A DNA stretch of 64,000 bases, from the NCBI GenBank assembly GCA_020635915.1, contig JACJYU010000001.1, positions 1,526,501 through 1,590,500 on the forward strand, read 5' to 3'. The stretch is from Flammeovirgaceae bacterium. GTDB lineage: Bacteria > Bacteroidota > Bacteroidia > Cytophagales > Cyclobacteriaceae. Made by a program: the position numbers and the translations under genes. Below the pieces are notes generated by a model. It did no database searches, had not been told where the DNA came from, and was given only the letters and a program-made list of their open reading frames with translations. Positions 20,378 through 28,158 of this stretch are shown in pieces. The stretch's first letter is position 1; every line of letters starts with the position of its first letter.

Positions 20378-21128
20378 TTCACTCATGGAAAAAAGCAAGC
20401 TGGGCAAAAAGTCCATTGCCGTGCTGATCGACCCTGACAAAATAGAGGATAGCAACCGGCTCAGGTACCTCATCAATTTGGTCAACGAAAATTGTGTCGA
20501 TTATTTTTTGGTCGGGGGCAGCCTGGTCACCTCCACCAATTTATCCGAAGTGATTGCCCAAATCAAAGGATCGGTCGCCATCCCCGTGCTTATTTTTCCC
20601 GGCAGCTCTATCCAAATAGACCCGGGCGCAGATGCAATATTGTTTTTGTCGCTCATATCCGGGCGCAACCCCGACCTGCTTATCGGCCAGCATGTAATAG
20701 CCGCGCCCATATTAAAAAACACGAACCTCGAAATCATACCCACGGGGTACTTGCTGATCAACTCGGGAAAAACCACCTCGGTGGCCTATATCAGCAACAC
20801 CACGCCCATACCGGACGACAAATATTCGCTGGCGGCATGTACCGCCATGGCAGGCGAAATGTTGGGCCTCAAGCTCATGTACCTGGATGCGGGAAGTGGT
20901 GCTGAAAAGGAGGTAGGCCCGCGGATGATTTCCACCGTTCGAAAATCCATCAGCGCGCCACTGGTGGTAGGTGGCGGCATTGATACCCCCAGGAAAGCCC
21001 TAAGCGCGCTGGAAGCCGGTGCGGACATGATCGTGGTGGGCAATGCGCTGGAGAAAGAGCCGAACCTGCTTACCGAAATCTCCGAAAAGGTTTACGATTG
21101 GAACCAGGCCATTGGCGCCAGCCAATGA
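20364..21128 (+). CDS. Geranylgeranylglyceryl phosphate synthase (GGGPS/PcrB family)
   Basis: The 254-residue (beta/alpha)8 protein shows IAVLIDPDKI, FLVGGSLVTS, PVLIFPGSS, LFLSLISGRNPDLLIGQHV, and phosphate-binding VVGGGIDTPRKA and GADMIVVGNALE. These fit the bacterial group II GGGP synthases, which join glycerol-1-phosphate to a long polyprenyl diphosphate to make archaeal-type ether lipid precursors. ATG at 20364 is used; a GTG at 20358 is possible. It overlaps the upstream gene by 14 bases. The enzyme's product in this lineage is not settled. Confidence 0.92.
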   Translation: MKVLDSLMEKSKLGKKSIAVLIDPDKIEDSNRLRYLINLVNENCVDYFLVGGSLVTSTNLSEVIAQIKGSVAIPVLIFPGSSIQIDPGADAILFLSLISGRNPDLLIGQHVIAAPILKNTNLEIIPTGYLLINSGKTTSVAYISNTTPIPDDKYSLAACTAMAGEMLGLKLMYLDAGSGAEKEVGPRMISTVRKSISAPLVVGGGIDTPRKALSALEAGADMIVVGNALEKEPNLLTEISEKVYDWNQAIGASQ

Positions 21129-21129
21129 G

Positions 21130-22269
21130 TTACCTCAAAATTTCCCTGGAAATGACCATCCGCTGTATCTCTGAGGTGCCTTCATAGATTTGGGTGATCT
21201 TGGCGTCCCTCATCAAACGCTCCACATGGAATTCCTTTACATAACCATATCCTCCATGGACCTGCACTGCCTCGCTGGTCACTTCCTGTGCCATCGAAGA
21301 AGCATACAGTTTCGCCATGGCAGCGGCTTTTACAAAATTCTTTTTCCGGTCCTTTAAAAATGCAGCCTGCCAAATCAGCAACCTGGCGGCATCGATCTTC
21401 GTGGCCATGTCTGCCAACTTAAATTGTATGGCCTGGTGTTCGGAAAGGTGTTTGTTGAACGCCTTGCGCTCTTTGGAATAGGCCAACGCCCGCTCGTATG
21501 CACCGGCAGCAATCCCAAGGGCCTGTGAGGCAATCCCTATGCGGCCGCCATTTAGTGTGGCCATGGCAAAAGTAAAACCAAACCCATCCTCGCCAATGCG
21601 GTTGGCCTTGGGCACCTTTACATCCGAAAACATGAGCGAGTGCGTGTCCGACCCACGAATGCCCATCTTGTCTTCCTTTTTTCCCACGACAAAGCCCTCG
21701 CTGTCGCGGTCCACGATCAGCGCGTTGATCCCTTTGTGCTTCTTGGAGGCATCGGTTTGTGCAATGACGATGTACACACCGGCAGTGTTGCCGTTGGTAA
21801 TCCAGTTTTTTGTCCCGTTCAGCAGGTAATAGTCACCTTTGTCTTCGGCCGTTGTCCTTTGGCTTGTGGCGTCAGAGCCTGCTTCCGGTTCCGATAGGCA
21901 AAAGGCACCTATTTTTTCCCCCGTTGCCAGCTTCTTTAAGTATTTTTCTTTTTGCCCCTCCGAGCCATACTGCTCCAGCCCCCAGCACACCAGCGAATTG
22001 TTTACCGACATGCATACGGAAGCCGAGGCATCTACCTTTGAAATTTCCTCCATGGCCAGCACATAAGAAATGCTGTCCATGCCGCCCCCGTTGTATTTTG
22101 GGTCCACCATCATGCCCATAAACCCTAGCTCGCCCATTTTCCTGACTTGTTCCATGGGGAATTTCGCTTCCGAGTCGCGGTCGATAACCCCGGGAAGAAG
22201 TTCGGTATTGGCAAATTCACGGGCAGCGTCCCGCACGGCTATTTGTTCTTCTGTCAATTCAAAATTCAT
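21130..22269 (-). CDS. Acyl-CoA dehydrogenase (short/medium-chain type)
   Basis: The 379-residue flavoenzyme has the complete fold: N-terminal alpha domain, CLSEPEAGSDATSQ and KNWITNGNTAG in the middle beta domain, and C-terminal helices with QVHGGYGYVKEFHVERLMRDA and QIYEGTSEIQ, where Glu is the catalytic base. It oxidises acyl-CoA to enoyl-CoA with FAD and passes electrons to an ETF. Sequence resembles butyryl/short-chain types. It faces the GGGPS gene convergently with one base between stops. Confidence 0.96.
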   Translation of the reverse strand: MNFELTEEQIAVRDAAREFANTELLPGVIDRDSEAKFPMEQVRKMGELGFMGMMVDPKYNGGGMDSISYVLAMEEISKVDASASVCMSVNNSLVCWGLEQYGSEGQKEKYLKKLATGEKIGAFCLSEPEAGSDATSQRTTAEDKGDYYLLNGTKNWITNGNTAGVYIVIAQTDASKKHKGINALIVDRDSEGFVVGKKEDKMGIRGSDTHSLMFSDVKVPKANRIGEDGFGFTFAMATLNGGRIGIASQALGIAAGAYERALAYSKERKAFNKHLSEHQAIQFKLADMATKIDAARLLIWQAAFLKDRKKNFVKAAAMAKLYASSMAQEVTSEAVQVHGGYGYVKEFHVERLMRDAKITQIYEGTSEIQRMVISREILR

Positions 22270-22297
22270 GGGGGCTTGGTTTTAAAACCTCAAACAA

Positions 22298-22329
22298 CAA
22301 AAACAGGCCTGGGACAAACCCCAGGCCTG
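22298..22329 (-). terminator. Rho-independent terminator of the zinc metallopeptidase gene
   Basis: A perfect 10-base stem (CAGGCCTGGG at 22304-22313, CCCAGGCCTG at 22320-22329) with a 6-base loop is followed, on the minus strand, by TTTTTGTTGTTT. It lies 28 bases after the metallopeptidase stop codon and upstream of the acyl-CoA dehydrogenase gene, so it separates the two transcripts. Confidence 0.8.
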
Positions 22330-22357
22330 CAATTTAATCGTTTTTTGTTTTATTTGG

Positions 22358-23053
22358 TTAGTCCCGGCTTCCGCCCAAAAACATCATGACCCAGAAAAGC
22401 AAGCTGGCCAGGGCGCCCATGGCCGCCACCACATACGTGCGTGCCGCAGTGTTGAGGGCGTCTTTGGCCATCGCATGTTCGCTTGAATTGACAATACCGC
22501 GTTTTTCTATCCACACCAATGCCCTCTTGCTGGCATCGTACTCCACCGGCAAGGTAACAAAGGCAAAGAGGGTAAAAACAAGGTTGCACCCAACAATAAG
22601 CAAAATGGCGGTTGGCAGCGCATTGTAAATGAATGCACCCCCAAAGAACAGCGCTATCATCACAAACTGTTGTATGGTGCCACTGATATTTTGAATGGGC
22701 ACAAGGGCGGACCTGAACCCGAGCATGCTATAGGCGGTGGCATGTTGCACGGCATGGCCACATTCGTGGGCGGCCACTGCGGTGGCGGCCGCATTCCTGC
22801 CATTGTACACCGGCTCGCTGAGGTTTACGGTTTTGTTGGCAGGGTTGTAGTGGTCTGTAAGTTCGCCATTCACACAAGTGACCTTAACATCGTGAATCCC
22901 GTTATCGGCCAGCATCAGCCTGGCCACATCGGCACCGGTAAGGTCCTTGGCCAACTGGATTTGCGAATACTTGCGGAATTTGTTCTTGAGCCTGGAACTC
23001 ACCACCCAACTCAACAACATAAAAAAACCTATGATCACATAGTATATTACCAT
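22358..23053 (-). CDS. Membrane-bound zinc metallopeptidase (PF04298, YugP-like)
   Basis: The 231-residue protein has an N-terminal transmembrane segment, a zinc-binding HECGH motif in AVAAHECGHAVQHATAYS and further C-terminal transmembrane segments, matching the neutral zinc metallopeptidase family 2. ATG at 23053. The family is widespread in Gram-positive and Bacteroidota genomes but the substrate is not established. It is followed by a strong terminator. The rfaE2 gene lies nine bases upstream. Confidence 0.9.
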   Translation of the reverse strand: MVIYYVIIGFFMLLSWVVSSRLKNKFRKYSQIQLAKDLTGADVARLMLADNGIHDVKVTCVNGELTDHYNPANKTVNLSEPVYNGRNAAATAVAAHECGHAVQHATAYSMLGFRSALVPIQNISGTIQQFVMIALFFGGAFIYNALPTAILLIVGCNLVFTLFAFVTLPVEYDASKRALVWIEKRGIVNSSEHAMAKDALNTAARTYVVAAMGALASLLFWVMMFLGGSRD

Positions 23054-23062
23054 AATTGTTTA

Positions 23063-23548
23063 TTAGTTACTCCTTTTGATTTTCTCTATTATACGGGAAG
23101 TGGAATACCCAGGTACAAAATCAATGGTTTTCACTTCCCCGCCATTTTTTTTCACAACTTCCGCGCCAACAATATTTTCTGCCATATAGTCACCCCCTTT
23201 AACGAGTATGTCCGGAACCAGGCTAGAAATCAATTCCAATGGCGTGTTTTGGTCAAACAACACCACCATGTCCACAAATTGAAGTGAGGCCAAAATCCTC
23301 GCCCGGGAATTTTGATCCTGGACAGGCCTGTCTTCCCCTTTAAACCCCCTCACGGAGGCGTCCGAGTTCAGCCCCACCACCAACCGGTCGCCCAGGGCCG
23401 CGGCTTTCTCCAGGTAGTCCACATGGCCAAGGTGCAGGATATCAAAACACCCGTTGGTAAAAACCACCTTTTGGCCCTGGCGCTGCCATGCCCCCACCTG
23501 GGCTTTGCTTTGGGGCCAATCTTTGACCTTTTCCCTTATTTCCTCCAT
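23063..23548 (-). CDS. rfaE2: D-glycero-beta-D-manno-heptose 1-phosphate adenylyltransferase
   Basis: This 161-residue cytosolic nucleotidyltransferase contains TNGCFDILHLGHVDYL, the HxGH motif, and VKGGDYMAENIVG. It is the stand-alone C-terminal half of HldE/RfaE and makes ADP-heptose for LPS inner core. The kinase half (rfaE1) is not in this window. It overlaps the upstream flippase-like gene by 13 bases, suggesting coupled translation. Confidence 0.93.
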   Translation of the reverse strand: MEEIREKVKDWPQSKAQVGAWQRQGQKVVFTNGCFDILHLGHVDYLEKAAALGDRLVVGLNSDASVRGFKGEDRPVQDQNSRARILASLQFVDMVVLFDQNTPLELISSLVPDILVKGGDYMAENIVGAEVVKKNGGEVKTIDFVPGYSTSRIIEKIKRSN

Positions 23549-24519
23549 TGTATCATCCAGTAACTTACCAATAAAGATAACAGTCCCCCCACAATCATTA
23601 TAAAGGTCTGCCAGGCATGGAATATGAACACAAAGGCTATGGCATCCCCCTGGGGCAGGCCGTAGAGCATCACCAGGCCAAGGGGCACAATGGTGTGGTA
23701 AGAGCCCGCCCCCCCTGGCAGGGGCACGGCCATGGCAATGGCACCCATGGCAAACAGGGTCAGCACTGCACTGAGCCCCAATCCTTTTGTCTCCGGAAAT
23801 GCCACGATCACCAAATAGCTCATGACAAAATAGAGCAGCCAGATGAGGATGGAAATAATGGCAAAGGTGAAATTGTGCTTGAGCCGGAACACCGCCAGCA
23901 GGCCTTCCTTAAACCCGGCCACGATTTTCCTTACTTTTTCGTTTTTCTTAACCATAAAAAAGGCCACCACCAGGGCCGCCAGGGCCATCCCCCCAATGGC
24001 CAACCCTTTTAATAGGCCACCACCGGAGGACATGGGCAAAGCACCCATAAAAGCCATCAGTTTGTCCCATTCCACAAAAAACGAAATGGCAATAAGGGCG
24101 ATCAAACAAAGGACGTCCACCACGCGCTCGGCCACCACGGTGCCAAACGAGACCTCTACAGGTGTTTGCTGCAGTTTTAATAAATTATAACAACGGGAAA
24201 CCTCCCCGCCCCTGGGGACGGCCAGGTTGACGAGGTAGCCTACCATGAGGGAAAGGAAGCTGTTGCCCAGGGTTACTTGGTTGCCCGTTGGCGCCAGAAG
24301 CATTTTCCAACGATAAGCACGAAGCACATGGCTCAACATGGCCGCTCCCGCCATTACCATTAGGTACCATTTGTTGGACCGGGCCCAGGTCTGCCAGAGG
24401 AACACTGCCTTGCTTTCTCCCTCCACATCAGGGATGCCCCTGAGGGAAAGCCATACCAGGCCGGCAGCCAACACTAACATGCCCAGGTACCGGAGGGTGC
24501 TTTTGAGTGTTGGGGCCAC
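23536..24519 (-). CDS. Lysylphosphatidylglycerol synthase transmembrane domain family protein
   Basis: This 327-residue integral membrane protein has about eight transmembrane helices and the motif AMAVPLPGGAGSYHTIVPLG, with GGEVSRCYNLLK in a loop, typical of the LPG_synthase_TM/UPF0104 (YbhN) family. These proteins are the membrane, flippase-like part of MprF-type enzymes; function of stand-alone members is unknown. Start is GTG at 24519; a later ATG at residue 14 is possible. The rfaE2 neighbour suggests an envelope role, only by association. Confidence 0.88.
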   Translation of the reverse strand: MAPTLKSTLRYLGMLVLAAGLVWLSLRGIPDVEGESKAVFLWQTWARSNKWYLMVMAGAAMLSHVLRAYRWKMLLAPTGNQVTLGNSFLSLMVGYLVNLAVPRGGEVSRCYNLLKLQQTPVEVSFGTVVAERVVDVLCLIALIAISFFVEWDKLMAFMGALPMSSGGGLLKGLAIGGMALAALVVAFFMVKKNEKVRKIVAGFKEGLLAVFRLKHNFTFAIISILIWLLYFVMSYLVIVAFPETKGLGLSAVLTLFAMGAIAMAVPLPGGAGSYHTIVPLGLVMLYGLPQGDAIAFVFIFHAWQTFIMIVGGLLSLLVSYWMIQWRK

Positions 24520-24523
24520 AGGA

Positions 24524-24871
24524 TTAAGTTAGCCTGTTTTCCATATCCGGAAATACAACGGACGGTTTGAACAATTTTGCTTCTTCCCATTCCATCGAAG
24601 CGTAGGATATGATCACAATGAGGTCGCCTACCATGGCCTTGCGTGCCGCGGGCCCGTTCAGGCATACGATGCCACTATCCCTATCCCCTTTGATCGCATA
24701 GGTTTCCAATCGTTCGCCATTGTTCACGTTCACCACTTGCACCTTCTCCCCTTCTATCAAATTTGCCCGTTCCATTAATTCTTCGTCAATGGTGATGCTC
24801 CCCACATAATGCAATTCCGCCTGTGTAACCCTGGCCCTGTGGATTTTTGATTTCAGTACTTCTACCCTCAT
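24524..24871 (-). CDS. panD: Aspartate 1-decarboxylase (pyruvoyl-type)
   Basis: PanD makes beta-alanine from aspartate for pantothenate. The 115-residue proenzyme keeps Lys9, His11, the self-cleavage site Gly24-Ser25 (HYVGSITID), Tyr58 region ETYAIKGD, and GDLIVIISYA. Cleavage at Gly24-Ser25 creates the pyruvoyl cofactor. It overlaps panC by four bases (ATGA), so the two steps of the pathway are co-translated. A 4-base gap separates it from the membrane protein gene downstream. Confidence 0.97.
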   Translation of the reverse strand: MRVEVLKSKIHRARVTQAELHYVGSITIDEELMERANLIEGEKVQVVNVNNGERLETYAIKGDRDSGIVCLNGPAARKAMVGDLIVIISYASMEWEEAKLFKPSVVFPDMENRLT

Positions 24872-25716
24872 TGTTTTGCCAACATCATATTGTCAATCAA
24901 TCGGACCTCGCCTACGAATGCCGCTATCAAAATAATTTCGTCCTCCATGTCCTTTGCTTCTTCCAACGGTTGCAACGTATGCCGGTTGGCCAGCTCAAAA
25001 TATTCCAACCGCACCCCGGGCTCCAGTTTTGCCCGCTGTTCCACCTCGGCTTTGATTTTGGAAAAAGGCACGCCCTTCAAAATTTTGTCTTTTGCATGGC
25101 ACAGGCTGTTGAACAAAAACACGGCCTGCCTTTTGCCTTCTTCGCCCAACCGCTGGTTTCTCGAGGACAGGGCTAGCCCGGAGTTTTCCCTTACGATGGG
25201 CACACTGCGCAGTTCAATGGGAAATTTCAACTCCTCCTTCAGGCAGTTGATGACCTGAAGCTGCTGGTAGTCTTTCTGCCCAAAATATGCCCTATCGGGC
25301 TGCACTATATTGAATAGTTTGGAGACCGCCAATGCCACCCCGCTAAAATGGCCGGGCCTGAATTTCCCCTCCAATACCTTGTCCAGTTGCCCAAAATCAA
25401 AGCCCATGGGTTGCCCGGAATACATTTCGGCATCCTGTGGGGCAAACAATACGTCACAGCCTTCCGATTTCAGCATCGCCACATCGGCTTCCCAGGTACG
25501 GGGGTATTTTTCCAGGTCCGATTTATTGTTGAATTGTGCCGGGTTGACGTAAATGGAGCAAACAGTCAGGCTGTTTTCGGCCTTGCAGGCCTGGATCAAC
25601 GCCAAATGCCCCTTGTGCAGAGCCCCCATGGTGGGCACCAGCCCAACGGTGCCCAGGGCCTTCCCATTGCCCTTCAGAAAGGCCCTTAAAGGCTCAATTT
25701 CTTCGAAAATCTCCAT
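24868..25716 (-). CDS. panC: Pantothenate synthetase
   Basis: PanC condenses pantoate with beta-alanine using ATP. The 282-residue protein has PTMGALHKGHLALI, VNPAQFNNKSDLEKYPRT, KDYQQLQVI and the SSRNQRL loop, all normal. It is the first gene of a minus-strand set with panD and perhaps the downstream membrane protein and rfaE2. A TACCTTTG box lies 22 bases upstream of the ATG. It diverges from the glycogen-synthase-like gene. Confidence 0.97.
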   Translation of the reverse strand: MEIFEEIEPLRAFLKGNGKALGTVGLVPTMGALHKGHLALIQACKAENSLTVCSIYVNPAQFNNKSDLEKYPRTWEADVAMLKSEGCDVLFAPQDAEMYSGQPMGFDFGQLDKVLEGKFRPGHFSGVALAVSKLFNIVQPDRAYFGQKDYQQLQVINCLKEELKFPIELRSVPIVRENSGLALSSRNQRLGEEGKRQAVFLFNSLCHAKDKILKGVPFSKIKAEVEQRAKLEPGVRLEYFELANRHTLQPLEEAKDMEDEIILIAAFVGEVRLIDNMMLAKQ

Positions 25717-25738
25717 CTAGGGCCGTTGTAATGGGGCG

Positions 25739-25746
25739 CAAAGGTA
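25739..25746 (-). promoter_or_regulatory. Putative -7 box of panC
   Basis: On the minus strand TACCTTTG matches TAnnTTTG, 22 bases before the panC ATG. No -33 element is clear. Confidence 0.45.
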
Positions 25747-25789
25747 GGCCTTTGATTTCATATAAGTTGAATAAGGGCCAGAATATGCG

Positions 25790-25797
25790 TACTTTTG
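25790..25797 (+). promoter_or_regulatory. Putative -7 box of the GT5-like gene
   Basis: TACTTTTG matches TAnnTTTG; a TTG (25767-25769) lies 20 bases upstream as a possible -33 element. Divergent from the panC promoter. Confidence 0.5.
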
Positions 25798-25835
25798 TGG
25801 CTCGATTTTCCATTCTGTTGTAAAAACCCAAAAAT

Positions 25836-26639
25836 ATGTCAAAACTACGTATTCTATATGTGGCCAGTGAGATTAATCCCTTTCTTCAAACCTGTGAAGT
25901 ATCCGATTTTGTGAGGAAACTGCCACAGGCCATGCAGGAAAAGGGCATGGAGATAAGGATACTGGTGCCAAGGTTTGGCCTGATCAACGAGAGAAAAAAC
26001 CGATTGCACGAAGTGGTGCGGTTGTCCGGTATCAATATCGCTGTAGGTGACGAAGAGAAACCGCTGATCATTAAGGTCGCTTCCATACCCAACGCCAAGC
26101 TTCAGGTGTACTTTATCGACAATGAAGACTATTTCCACAGAAAGTCCGTTTTCCACGACAAGGAAAACAAGTTCTATGAAGACAATGACGAAAGGGCCAT
26201 TTTCTTCTGCAAAGGGGTGATCGAGACCGTGCGCAAGCTGGGCTGGGCCCCGGATATCGTCCATTGCAACGATTGGATCACCAGTTTTATCCCTTTGTAC
26301 CTTAAAACCACTTATAAAAACGACCCGCTGTTCAAGCTTACCAAAACCGTGTTCACGATATATAACAACAGCTTTAACCACAAGTTTAAAGACGACCTCC
26401 TGGGAAAGGTGAAGATGATGGACATCGAAGACAACATGCTCGGGCACCTCAAAACAGGCGACTACGAGGGTTTCATTAAGCTGGGTGCCCAATTCTCGGA
26501 TATCGTTTCCGTAGGGGGCGACAACAAAAAGCTGGAGGGATTGGTGAAAAAGATCAAGGAGAAGAAGATTGAAACCATTGAAAAAGACGATAACTACACT
26601 GAATCGTATTATAACTTATATAATGAACTTGTGGGGTAG
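25836..26639 (+). CDS. Glycogen/starch synthase-like N-terminal (GT5) domain protein
   Basis: The 267-residue product begins KLRILYVASEINPFLQTCEVSDFVRKLP, aligning with the N-terminal half of GT5 synthases, and has the DIVHCNDWITSFIPLYLK motif. It stops where full-length GlgA (about 480 residues) would enter its C-terminal Rossmann half, which holds the catalytic Glu and most of the ADP-glucose site; there is no sign of that half in the following frame. The similar-length homologues of Bacteroidota are annotated as glycogen synthase. Activity is doubtful; a binding or regulatory role is possible. The next gene starts inside its last codons, so the pair may be translationally coupled. Confidence 0.85.
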   Translation: MSKLRILYVASEINPFLQTCEVSDFVRKLPQAMQEKGMEIRILVPRFGLINERKNRLHEVVRLSGINIAVGDEEKPLIIKVASIPNAKLQVYFIDNEDYFHRKSVFHDKENKFYEDNDERAIFFCKGVIETVRKLGWAPDIVHCNDWITSFIPLYLKTTYKNDPLFKLTKTVFTIYNNSFNHKFKDDLLGKVKMMDIEDNMLGHLKTGDYEGFIKLGAQFSDIVSVGGDNKKLEGLVKKIKEKKIETIEKDDNYTESYYNLYNELVG

Positions 26640-28146
26640 GGCTGCAGGGCATATATTCCTTGCTTTTCTTTTTTTGATCGCGTGCTCGGAAGATGAAAAC
26701 AACCTTCTGGGGTTTAAAACCAATTCCGAAAAGTTTAAAGTAACGTACCAAGAAGTGCCCGTGGCATCTTCCGTCATGCTGCTCGATTCGGTGCTGACCT
26801 ACAACAACCTGGGCCATGCCGCCAACGGAAGGCTGCTTATCGGCCGCTACCATGACAATACTTTCGGGGAGATTGCCGCTGAGGCATATACCCAGTTTGG
26901 GCCCATCAAGCCCGTGGTCACCATCCCGGAGACGGCCACGCTGGTTTCGGGGTACCTGGTGCTAAGCCCTGACTTTTATCAATATGGCGATGGCGTTACG
27001 TCCACCAATTCTTTTTCCGTGCACGAATTGCTGGACAGTATACCTCCTGTAACCTCCCCATTGACGGAACTGCCCAAGCGCATTCAGGGGGTGCCCGGGT
27101 ACCAACCATATTACTTTAACTCCAGCATCCCCTACGATCCCGATCCTATAGGATCGACCGTCTTTACAGTGGACCCATCTGGTTTTAACCAAAAATATGA
27201 CGCCATCAAAAACAAAACCGGCAACCTTGACCCCAAAACCATTGATACCCTACGGATACAGTTGAACTCCACGTTTTCAAACAAACTGTTTGCCATGGCA
27301 AGGAACCAAACTGCGGACTATACTTCCCTTAGCCGGTTCAGAAGGATTTTCAAAGGGCTTGTCATTCGCCCTGGGGCAACCGACACCAAGGTCATGGGCT
27401 TTAACCCCGATATCGATTCCACCACCTTTTCAAAGTCAAGGATCATCCTCACCTACGATGAGCCTGATGCCACCTCAGGGGGGACTGTCCGAAAAACCCT
27501 GGAGTACTCCATTTTCAGTGCAGGGTTGATTGGGTTCACTAAGATCACGGCCGACCGGTCGGGCACCCCGTTGTCGGTACTGCCGGCCCCCGGTATGGAC
27601 GTTGGCCTGGACGGCACGCGCTACTATCAATCCGGGAACCCGGTAACCACAAAACTCAATTTTGACCCCTTCCTTCAATTCGGGGACACCATACCCAATG
27701 TGGTTTTCAACTCTGTACAACTCTCCATCGATGTGGATGACACCGCCCCCTTCACGCCCCCGCCAGCACTAAGGCTCCGCTACCTCAACGCCTCCAACAG
27801 ATTTGTGAACTTTTACAGCGGGGCAGACACGGAAGCGACCTTCCCCTTGTACCCTTCCATGACCTTTGACGAGGATGGGTGGTATGTTATCGGCCAGCAA
27901 ATAAATGCCCTTATCGTGGGGCCGTCATTTGACTTAATCTACAATGCCGAGGACAAGCGGTATACTGCGGACCTTACCGATTTCTTTCAAACCCTGCATA
28001 ATGTAAAAGATGCAGAGGTGAGGTACACCAACTTTGCTTTGGTGTCCTCGGAGCCCCCCATGGGAAAATCCGTGAACAGGACCACCTTCAACAAGGACAA
28101 TGTGAAATTGAAGGTTTTTTATACAGTGCCGGTAGTATCTCAATAA
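26623..28146 (+). CDS. DUF4270 domain lipoprotein
   Basis: The 507-residue product has a short signal peptide and lipobox FLIAC (Cys21), then a beta-rich secreted body typical of DUF4270, a Bacteroidota-only family of unknown function. ATG at 26623 is chosen to give the lipobox; a TTG at 26569 would add an unlikely extension. It overlaps the upstream GT5-like gene by 17 bases and precedes glmS by 12 bases. It should be an outer-membrane-facing lipoprotein. Function cannot be stated. Confidence 0.87.
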   Translation: MNLWGRAAGHIFLAFLFLIACSEDENNLLGFKTNSEKFKVTYQEVPVASSVMLLDSVLTYNNLGHAANGRLLIGRYHDNTFGEIAAEAYTQFGPIKPVVTIPETATLVSGYLVLSPDFYQYGDGVTSTNSFSVHELLDSIPPVTSPLTELPKRIQGVPGYQPYYFNSSIPYDPDPIGSTVFTVDPSGFNQKYDAIKNKTGNLDPKTIDTLRIQLNSTFSNKLFAMARNQTADYTSLSRFRRIFKGLVIRPGATDTKVMGFNPDIDSTTFSKSRIILTYDEPDATSGGTVRKTLEYSIFSAGLIGFTKITADRSGTPLSVLPAPGMDVGLDGTRYYQSGNPVTTKLNFDPFLQFGDTIPNVVFNSVQLSIDVDDTAPFTPPPALRLRYLNASNRFVNFYSGADTEATFPLYPSMTFDEDGWYVIGQQINALIVGPSFDLIYNAEDKRYTADLTDFFQTLHNVKDAEVRYTNFALVSSEPPMGKSVNRTTFNKDNVKLKVFYTVPVVSQ

Positions 28147-28158
28147 TCTTTAACCAAC

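Noticed and set aside
25836..28146. Frameshifted full-length glycogen synthase
   Set aside because: The following frame encodes a lipoprotein with a lipobox and no GT5 C-terminal motif, so the stop is not a recent break.
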